This document shows positions 55,477-64,000 of a DNA stretch of 64,000 bases, piece by piece. Location: NCBI GenBank assembly GCA_949126835.1, contig OX421497.1, forward strand, positions 45,380,715 through 45,444,714, read 5' to 3'. This stretch comes from Anisus vortex (Eukaryota; Mollusca; Gastropoda; Planorbidae). The translations under genes and the position numbers were made by a program. Under the pieces are notes generated by a model that was given only the letters and a program-made list of their open reading frames with translations, ran no database searches and was not told the origin of the DNA. How positions within the stretch are numbered: position 1 is the stretch's first letter; each line of letters starts with the position of its first letter.

Positions 55477-58400
55477 TCATGGCAAACTGGCAAGATCTCT
55501 CTTAGGTGGTAATCCTTTTGGTTTCTCTTTTGGCTTACCAAGTCCTTCAAATAGAAGAATTCTGTGGACAAAACAAAGTACAAGTGTATTAGTTCAGGCA
55601 ACCCATTCCATGCGCGGATGCCACTCGCGAAGTAAGAATACTTATAATATTCATTTGTTCTCGCATATGTTTTATGTTTATCTGAGCATTGTAATAGGAT
55701 TTAATACTGAAATAAAGGAAAATTTCGATGTTCAAGGTTTCTCTTTCGGAATATTTTAAAGAAAATTGTTCTGCCACTGAACTTAATGCTAGAAACACAC
55801 AAATAAAAATGGCTTCATTTGAAGATATCTGGCCCGAAGATGTTGAATCTACTACCTATGCAAATGTTTACTTTCAAAAACAACAATAGACCCCTACTGC
55901 TATAGATCCCTACTGCTATAGACCCCTACTGCTATAGATCCCTACTGCTATAGACCCCTACTGCTATAGACCCCTACTGCTATAGACCCCTATTGCTATA
56001 GACCCCTACTGCTTTAGACCCCTACTGTTATAGACCCCTACTGCTATAGACCCCTACTGCTATAGACCCCTACTGCTATAGACCCCTACTGTTATAGACC
56101 CCTACTGCTATAGACCCCTACTGCTATAGACTCCTACTGTTATAGACCATTGCTGCTATAGACCCCTACTGCTATAGACCCCTACTGCTATAGACCCCTA
56201 CTGCTATAGACCCCTACTGCTATAGACCCTTACTGTCTTACTTATATGTTAGGTCGGTTAATGCTTCATTTATTTAATTAGTCCAATGTTTGTAAAGTTT
56301 TAAATCATCTATTTTATCTTTATATTTCTTAGCCTAGAGATTATATCCGTGTTCTTAATCATTATTGTATGTTAAATGCTTCTGAGCTTTACAGTATGTT
56401 TGTTGGCAGCGCTATACAAATATTATTATTATTATTATTTGTATTAAATGACTAACATTTTAAGAATTGTAGACTTGGGTCCCAACATCATCCGAACAAA
56501 GTCCCTGTAGTTGATGGCATCTTTGTGAGTAGAGTCGACTTCTTTGATCATGTTCATTACTTCCAGGTGAGTTTTAGCCTGGCCTAGTTTCTGAAGCAAG
56601 TACTTCACATCCATAACATCTACACATATTGGAAAAATAAAAGAATATTAAAAACCAAACCCCAAAAATTAAACAATGTGCTAGTGATAAAAAAGAACAA
56701 TTTGTACATTAAAACAATTTTAATCTATTTTAGTGCAATTAATGTGAGGCATGGTTTTCCGAGCAGTAGCGCGTTCGACTGGCGATCCGAAGGTTCTTGG
56801 TTCGAATCCTGGTGGAGGCCAGGATTTATTTTTTTCCCCGATCTCGAGGGTGTCCTTGAGTCTACCCAGCCCTGATGGGTACCTGACTTTAGTTGGGGGT
56901 AGAGTAAAGGCGGCTCTGCATTGCGCTGGCCACACAATCACTAGTATGCCCTGGCCACATAAACTGGTGAACACGGCTTCACCAGCCCTATGATCAGTTT
57001 GGTCCGACGGGCACTTTACTTAGTGCAACTTATTGGCAGAAAAACATTCAAATGTTTTTATATTACTGAAGTTGTAACAAAAATATTTTAAAAAGCAACG
57101 TGAATCGCTTTCTGTTGCTGCGGCCCTTCACTGCCTCCCCCCCTCCCTCCCCCCCCCCCCCCCCGCAAATACTTAATCCTTCAATATTCAAACACGAGCT
57201 ACATTCCCCCGCGTTAAATAAAAAAGTTTTGTATAAGCTATATAGACCTAATTATTATTTATTGAGAACATATAGGAAAGTTTTTTAACGTAAATTTAAA
57301 TAAATAGGCCTATAAAGTAATTAAAAATAAATATTGTAATCAGTTTTAAAATTAGGCAAGTCAAGAAAAAGCTAAATTGCCTTGCCTTGCCTGTGGAAAA
57401 TAATAGCCTACATAGGCCTATAACTATAAATAAAAACTGTTATAAACTACAAAGAACAGAAAACTATAATAACTTTTAAGAAACTATTATTATTTATAAG
57501 AAAAATTATAAAATATGTATGCATTATATAATTATAACATGGAATCATTTTTGATATGGAAAATAACAATGCTTTTTTAAAATTTACATGTCGTTATAGA
57601 GGTTATTATTTCAGTGTCTGTTAGTTTGTTTTTTGTTTTGAAGTTACAAACAACACCAATAACTGTTATGTAAATTACCTAGATCGCCTGACAAGTCTTG
57701 ATCACACTCAATAAATTTGCCTGAAATTATACAAATAAATTGCATTCTTAATTCATTTGCTTTAAATTAAATTACTCCTGGTTAAGCCAAAATACATACA
57801 TTTTGTCTTGGATAACCAAAATGAAAGCGGTTATTTCAACACTAAAGCAAATAAAAATGTTAAATTTTAAAACTAGCAATATGTTTACACATTTTATACA
57901 GGCCTCTATTTTACATTTCATTGTTGGTCAATATATACATATAAACATATAGAGAGAGATATCGACCGTATCACAAACTACAGGAGATATAAAAATGACC
58001 TTATGGAATAAACTTGACTAAACTAATAATTTGAAGAAAAAAAAAAACTAAGTCTTCTCAACTTTTAATATTTTAAAACTCATAATACATAGAATACCCC
58101 TAGCAGTCATAACCAGTACTGTATATTTATTTGTTTTGTTTTCAGGGAAATAATTCTGCTTTTTATCGAACTTAAAATTAAAAACCTAATTATCTACCTT
58201 TGTATTCTTGTAGTTTAAAAGCCATGTCCTCGATATCGCTATAAGCTTCATCGTCAAGGAATTCCTGTACACAGAGAGAAGAAAATGTTTATTGTAGACA
58301 ATTTAAAGTTTTAATGTATATTTTTATTGGTCTAAACATTATTGTACATAAAGACGTACAGTCAATCTAAGGAAAGATTTATTTTAAAATACGTGCAGAG

Positions 58401-60613
58401 CAAGAGAAGACAGTAATAAACTATAGGCCTATGTTTTTACAATATATACAAATGTTGTTTAGTGAGTGAAAGTTAGGCCAAAAGTTATTGGAAAAGAATT
58501 GTAGCCTAACAATTATATCCTTTTTTTTTATTTTCACGTTACAATCACGTGTCTAATGGTAATGGGTTATGGATATTTTTAGAGTAACAAAAAACAATCA
58601 GTGTCCAAATTAAGTATCTGGAAAAAATTTAAAGATAATTATTACGTGTATTTTTGTTGTTGTTTATGTTTTTTCCTCTAATTATTCTTGACTACTGTCT
58701 ATAATAGCTTTGTGCATCTAAATAGGTCCAGTTAATCTTGTTAGATATTTACTATGTCATTAAACTTCTTATATATTACAGACGCTCCTTCCATAAAGAA
58801 GATTATTGCGTCCTAGGTTCATCCGAGGTCCGAGTCTAGTCTTGCATCTTTATTAATGTTTAAAATGACGTTAACTTACTTGTTTTCCAGGTTTTTTCAG
58901 GCAACCCATTCTATGCCCAAATACCACTCGGGAAGAAAGAGTACTTATATGCATTTGTTTTTTGCATAAGGAATTAGGAAAGTGTTTTTATCATAGGTAA
59001 ATGGCCTCAAGGTTTTGTAGCGTGGGTGCAGAATGGCGAATTTTTATGAAAATGTTTATACTTTATACAAATTAGGCGAAAGAAGAGGCACCCCCCCCCC
59101 GACCCCACTCAGCTCCAGACCCCCCAGTGAACGTTTTGGCAGAAGACCTATATAACAATGCTACTACTCACCTGATTTACTTCATCCAGTTGACGTTCCC
59201 ATTTCTTCATGTACTCACCAAAAGCTTTACCACCTGGAACATAAAAAAAAAAGATAATTTATGATCGATGCTCAGAAGTTAATCAAATATTTAAATACAA
59301 ACTATAGGCCTACCCAAGTCAAGTCACATTTTCACAGATAATGTAGTTATTGTAAGAATATTTTATTGTTCAGATAAATGTGTATGTGTGTATCTTTGAT
59401 AGTAGATAAACGCGTGTGTGAGCGTGTACGTTGCTATTTAGTGAATAGAAATACTGATAGCTTTATAACATTTCTTAGAATGTAACGGTACAGCGTTTTT
59501 ACTTCTTTTAATAAACCTACAAAGAACCCCTACAGTATTGTGTAGCCAATGCAAAACATGATAAACACAAAAGTCTTAAATCATTGTAGCTGTAGTAAGC
59601 ATATGTTAACTTCTTTTCACGAACAAGGAAGTTTATTCTTTAATTTTATACTTTAATTTACATATCATTACATATTTTTTTTTACGAAACTATTGCATTA
59701 TGAATAAGTGACTGTGAAAATATAAGATTAGATCTATAGTTTGTTGGAAGAAAACTTCTAATTTGAAAAGTGCTTTGATAAAAAAGTTATCTTAAGTTAA
59801 TTAAACATGTGTTTACTTGCATAAAGATATAATTAAATAAAACTTTACCTTGCATCATTCATACAATGCTTGAATTATAAACATTTCGTGTGAATTAAGT
59901 TTATAATAGTTTTTGTTTAATTCAGCTTAACTCTTTGATGAATCAGTAAATCAATAAAAGTGGTTTTTTTTCATAATAGTAAGTCAGTTATGAAAATAGT
60001 CAAATTTCATACGTTTAGACTGGTTTTCAAAAAGCATGTTTTGAAGTTCAAATAAAACTGACGAAAACCTGAGCACTAGGATATGTATGTAAATAGACTT
60101 TAGGTATAGAAATACCAGTTTACTAGGATATATAGTTTGTATAATAGCAGTATATCTGTAACTAGTAGGCTAATGTGTGTAGCTTGATCTGCTTGTGTAG
60201 TTTGGTCAGGATGTGTAGTTTGATCTACGTGTGTAGTATGTGTAGCCTAAGCATGTGTAGGCCTAATTTGGCTTTGTGTGTAGTGCAGCCTGCGTGTATA
60301 GTTTTGTCCATGTGTGCAGTTGAGAAAAACCAGAGTTCAACTCGAGCGAGTTTAAAATTACATTCTGCACTTACGACTCATTACTTGAACACATGGTTTG
60401 CTAATTATTTCAGAACGAATGCGCGTCAATACTAATAATATGTTTTTATTATACATCAGAGTTCGTAAGGCTGTTAACTTACTGCACGCTCACGGCGCGA
60501 GCGATTTCAATCTTAATGTTTTCGTCCATAAACGTTTTAAACGTTTGAACATCTGAAACCGCAGGAGTCATATTTAAAAATAGAATCTTCTACTCTTCAC
60601 TACCTGGCGGCAT
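55477..60613 (-). CDS. AIF1: allograft inflammatory factor 1 (EF-hand protein), six coding exons
   Basis: Coding exons on the minus strand: 60613-60604, 59233-59172, 58264-58198, 57720-57679, 56619-56457, 55561-55477 (stop 55479-55477). All GT-AG, phases agree, 142 aa (family about 145-150). Landmarks: GGKAFGEYMKKWERQLDEVN, EFLDDEAYSDIEDMAFKL, one EF-hand loop DQDLSGDLDVMD, helix KYLLQKLGQAKTHLEVMNMI, INYRDFVRMMLGPKSTILK and the proline-rich end PKGLPPKRDLASLP. AIF-1/Iba1 binds calcium and F-actin in the cytoplasm of macrophage-like cells. In molluscs it is linked to haemocyte immune responses (family knowledge). The ten-base first exon (MPP plus G) with donor gtagtg is the least certain part. 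Odd points: Cys where most relatives have an aromatic before the loop, Asp rather than Glu at loop position 12, and LLFEGLGKPKEK replacing a more acidic helix. The last exon uses donor gttagt. Confidence 0.9.
55590..55690 (-). mobile_element. short LINE family A fragment in the AIF1 last intron
   Basis: gttcaggcaacccattccat and atgccactcgcgaag match the end of the family A coding region in reverse. No 3' UTR. Confidence 0.6.
55886..56235. repeat. 16-bp minisatellite in the AIF1 last intron
   Basis: About 21 copies of cccctactgctataga with occasional substitutions. Directly followed by the family B LINE 3' UTR. Confidence 0.95.
56236..56442 (+). mobile_element. LINE family B 3' UTR
   Basis: Matches 52545-52745: ttaggtcggttaatgc, gtttgtaaagttttaaatca, gttggcagcgctatacaaat and an (ATT)n tail. 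It lies 14 nt from the AIF1 exon-5 donor. Confidence 0.75.
56745..57022 (+). mobile_element. tRNA-derived SINE in AIF1 intron 4
   Basis: A-region near 56756-56772, B box GGTTCGAATCC (56799-56809), body gtaaaggcggctctgcattg, end gatcagtttggtccgacggg. Confidence 0.85.
57023..57678. other. remainder of AIF1 intron 4
   Basis: Contains a C-rich run (57134-57163). Otherwise AT-rich with no supported feature. Confidence 0.6.
58770..59000 (-). mobile_element. LINE family A 3' end in AIF1 intron 2
   Basis: Reverse-oriented tatattacagacgctccttc, gtctagtcttgcatctttat and the terminal coding relic (ggcaacccattctatgc). Confidence 0.75.
60484..60577 (-). other. possible alternative 5' exon near the AIF1 start
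   Basis: An ATG at 60577 opens MTPAVSDVQTFKTFMDENIK and runs through to donor-like gtaagt near 60482. Its phase does not fit AIF1 exon 2, so it is either non-coding leader, part of another gene, or chance. It lies just downstream of the ten-base AIF1 exon 1. Confidence 0.25.
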
Positions 60614-60990
60614 GGTATGAATGTAGAGTATAGATTTGGTGTCAAAAGGTTATATTTAGATATTTTGTTTTATCATCTGCTACTGCCTGTTTCTGAGATA
60701 TCCGGCATATATCTATTTTGGGGAAACATGTATTTCTAAATATAGAACTCTAATTATGTGCTCACTGTTGTTGTTTTTATCTCAAGTAACTGCACGAGTT
60801 TAATATCAATATGACGCGTGACCTGTTGACTCAGTAATTTTTTAATGGATTAGAGTGTTAAAAGTGAAGAATACTTTTATTAACAACTGGCATCGGCTAG
60901 ACATTCTGGTTTGTCACTAGAAAGATATCTTTATTGCACCTATTTATGTATGTCAAATTATATCTATATATTTAGACATAGGTGTCAGTC
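60614..60990. other. AIF1 upstream region
   Basis: Presumed promoter of AIF1 (transcribed leftward). I cannot point to a convincing TATA box. Confidence 0.4.
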
Positions 60991-61381
60991 TATCTAAATG
61001 TATAGAGAGATAGATAAATAGTTATATATATATTTAGAAAGATAGATAGATGAAAGATAGATAGATAGATATTTAGAAAGATAGATATATAGATAGACAT
61101 TTAGATAGATAGATAAAGATTTTTAGAAAGATAGATAGATAGACATTTAGATAGATAGATAGATAGACATTTAGATAGATAGATAGATAAATAGATATAC
61201 AGATATTTAGAAAGATAGATAGACATTTAGATAGATAGATAGATAGATAAAAAGATAGATAGATTTTTAGAAAGATAGATAGATAGATAGACATTTAGAT
61301 AGATAGATAGATGATAGATAAATAGATAGACATTTAGATAGATAGATAGATAAATATTTAGATAGTTAGATAGATAGATAG

Positions 61382-61438
<57 letters not shown>

Positions 61439-61562
61439 GAAAGATAGATGGATAGACATTTAGATAGATAGATAGATGATAGATAGATAGATATTTAGAA
61501 AGATAGATGGATAGATAGACATTTAGATATATAGATAGATGATAGATTGATAGATTGATAGG

Positions 61563-61646
<84 letters not shown>

Positions 61647-61650
61647 GACT
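60990..61650. repeat. (GATA)n / GATA-ATTTAGA compound microsatellite
   Basis: GATA runs broken by acatttagat units, a pure TA run (about 61387-61434) and a pure GATA run at 61563-61645. Confidence 0.95.
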
Positions 61651-62588
61651 TAGATATCGGAACATTAGAATTAATAATAGATAATAGGCCTATTAAAACT
61701 ATAACGCGCAAATAGCTTTGACCCTTAATTTTTGGCCATAGTATCCAAAGGTGTCATCCTAAATACTGTCCACTCGCCTCCTTCTAATCTCTCAACCTTA
61801 TTTTAGTCAACCTCCAGGACTAGTAGGAGGTGGGGGAGAGGCATAGATGCATAGTAGCCGTAATGATTTGGGGGGAGAGGATATACATTCTACCAGGATG
61901 GGAACACGAGACATACAGAATAATTACAGAACTGTACTATTGTTGCCCCTGGTGACGTGTCCTTGAACTCTTTTAAGACGGTAAAAAAAGAAAGCCAGGT
62001 CATGCTGAACTGAATAGTGTGGAACGAAACGTAATATACAAGAACATTGTCATCATTTCAACAACAAAATAATAACGTTATACGTTGCAGTGTTTATGTT
62101 ATCTGTTTATTTTTTTAAAAGGTCAACCTAAACCTAAAACTTTAATCCTGACCTTAAAGAAATGTTGATGCAGGTAATAATAAAGAAATAACAAAAATTT
62201 AAAAAAAGTTTTGTGTCACGTGTAAAAAACAAAACAAAAACAGGATTGTTTGACGTCATATTTGACTTCCTGGTTGATTTTTAAAACTTCCTTTTTAGCA
62301 GCACTGAAACACAATAGCGATTTTTCACAGATTGAAATATTATGTATCTTCATGTGAAAGAACTAAGAAACGCCTTACGTATGATAGGTTTTCACACAAA
62401 TGTTATATAAAAAAAAATGTGACACCAGCTGTATCGTGGTGTAGTGTATTAATGCTTGAGTGATTTTAATGTCACATAGACATAGAAGGAAGATACTTGA
62501 TGATCTAACGGACTGGCATGACACGACAAAAAGAAAACAACAGAAATACTAGAGTTTGCCAGAAGAAACGTGTAAAGACATAATCGCC
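61651..62588. other. intergenic DNA
   Basis: No supported gene or repeat family. Confidence 0.5.
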
Positions 62589-62783
62589 CACGGGTCGGCA
62601 ACATAAGGCATGCGTGCCAGACTTGGCACGCGGAGTGATTTTCACACCCCAGAAAGCAATAATTAATGCATCTTCTGCCAAAAGTTGAGTGCTAGAACAG
62701 GATGACCTTTAGGTTGTTGGCACACTGAATCAATAAGAAATCATACTTTGAAACTCTATTATCAAAAGGTTGCTGACCCCTAG
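62589..62783. mobile_element. degraded hAT-type MITE
   Basis: Ends CACGGGTCGGCAAC and GGTTGCTGACCCCTA, internal gcgtgccagacttggcacgc as in the 1229 and 19199 copies. Confidence 0.65.
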
Positions 62784-64000
62784 CCTACGCCATCCGGCAT
62801 GGCACCTTATGATGATGATGATTTTAATGTCACGTGAAACAAAATGAACAAAATAATAATCATGTTGTTGCTGTATTTGTTCTTGTTGTTAGTGAAAAGT
62901 AAAGGCTTAGTAAGCACTGTACTGTCCACTCAACCCCACTTGTAGGCCGTGGTCAATGAAATGGGTAAACGCTAATTTACAACCCCCTATAAATCAACAT
63001 GCTCTAAATGTGTTGACCTTTCTCCTCACTTTCAGACAGTGTATCTAAACATTTATAAACAAACTGTGTATCCTCACAATACTTTACCATTGACATGATT
63101 TTTATGTCGTGACAAAGAATGTCAAATAGTGCATAGAAATCCTTAGTTTCGATCATCCAGTTTATTCTAAAAACTTTCATTTGATTGTGTGGAAAAATAA
63201 ATTGGAGAGAGAATGTCCAACAGTTCATTTGAACTTTTCCTGTGTATCAGTAGGCCTACTTGCTGTCTGAATTTTACGAAAAGTACATTTTTTTGTAAGC
63301 TTACTGGCGGTCCACATAAAATCCACTCGGTGGACCGCATTCGTCCCGCGGGCCGCGTGTTTGAGACCCTAGCTTTAGGCAGTCTATCTTTCAGACTACT
63401 TAGGTTTCTATGGGTAAGGAAGTAGACATCACCAGTATGTTTGGTAACTCGACATACCAGGGGATTGTGTGACCAGCTTTTACATTTACCCTAACACTAA
63501 CAAAAAAAAACACATTGCATTTCATAATATAGAGACAGTTTGTTTGTTTGTTTTTATTTGTCTGTTTAAAAATGACAATGAAGTCGTCGACGGTGCAGAT
63601 AACAGCTCGAGTGCTTTCAACAAGTTCACTTGAATGTACTTAACAGACTTCGCCATCGGTTTGTTTCGTTTCATCAGTGTCTCGAGATCCTATTGTTATT
63701 GTTTTGTAGTTATTGTGTTTGGTTACAATTTGTATTATTATTCTTCCTACTGGTTATCCCCAACAAATCTCTGTCAATTTGGATTTTTTTTCAGAACCAG
63801 AAAATCCGTATAATTTCCACCATATTCGTCTCACACTTCGTCTTCGCATGTCAAGGTCACTAGCGACGTGCGTGTCCGTGACCTCTCTCGTGAAGGTCAC
63901 AAAATGTGAGTTGTTTTTCAAGTCAACCTAACCGTCAGGCATAGTTTCCCGAGTGAGTGGTTCAAGTGCTCCCCACCTATCCCTTCCCCCCCCCCATTGG
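62784..64000. other. right-hand intergenic DNA with repeat relics
   Basis: 62890-62990 is a decayed SINE fragment (aaagtaaaggcttagtaagc, taggccgtggtca). 63305-63375 resembles one end of another hAT-type element (gcgggccgcgtgtttgagac). The remainder shows no supported gene; frames around 63630-63931 are open but unremarkable. Confidence 0.4.

Noticed and set aside
60175..60435. 86-codon plus frame with repeated CSLICLCSL
   Set aside because: Comes from a degenerate GTGTGTAGTTTGATC-type repeat; no homologue or splice context.
63630..63931. Overlapping 77- and 72-codon frames at the right edge
   Set aside because: Short, overlapping in different frames, with no recognisable motif or splice signals.

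Overview
The window looks like nuclear DNA of a heterobranch (probably freshwater pulmonate) snail. The support is an AT-rich background, GT-AG introns, a mollusc-type allograft inflammatory factor 1 gene, a tRNA-derived SINE family, CR1/jockey-, RTE- and Ty3/Gypsy-type retroelements, hAT-like MITEs, and very abundant GATA and minisatellite arrays. The genus is my inference; no database was searched. Genes are sparse and have small exons. The remainder is introns, transposon relics and tandem repeats.

Layout. (1) 0.1-20.0 kb: a tandem duplication of a five-exon gene for a small secreted protein of unknown family (copy A, coding 1062-5555; copy B, 15305-19639). Each copy encodes 133 aa, with a signal peptide, two related helical repeat exons, and a Gly-Lys or Gly-Arg C-terminus that resembles an amidation signal. 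Between them lie an internally deleted Gypsy element nested in a TIR element, LINE pieces and a 25-bp minisatellite. In copy B, intron 2 has been remodelled. A roughly 510-bp block carrying the exon-2 splice donor is repeated, and the exon-3 splice acceptor has been amplified into about 30 tandem copies.

(2) 20-33 kb: a GC-rich island, a probable copia-type LTR, a 69-bp satellite-like array (23.4-26.0 kb), one candidate exon, and a very young, internally deleted Gypsy element (28666-32566) with near-identical LTRs, a tRNA-Pro primer site, a polypurine tract and an open pol frame. In both Gypsy elements the integrase C-terminal domain precedes reverse transcriptase, a Gmr1-like order.

(3) 34-50 kb: a 52-bp minisatellite, then a previously unannotated-looking minus-strand gene (about 36.3-48.3 kb). 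It consists of at least eleven very short exons (21-78 nt), all flanked by GT-AG, all a multiple of three, all in phase 1, plus three candidate 15-nt micro-exons. Many are paralogous: one set shares an [15 protein letters not shown] end and another a basic CxCC module. Any exon can be skipped without breaking frame, so the locus could generate many protein variants. This is the most interesting object here.

(4) 50-64 kb: a CR1/jockey-like LINE, two 16-bp minisatellites, the minus-strand AIF1 gene (60613-55477, six coding exons, 142 aa), GATA arrays, hAT relics and otherwise unremarkable DNA.

All splice models are read by eye from sequence. RNA evidence would be needed to confirm exon usage, transcript ends and the functions of the unknown proteins.
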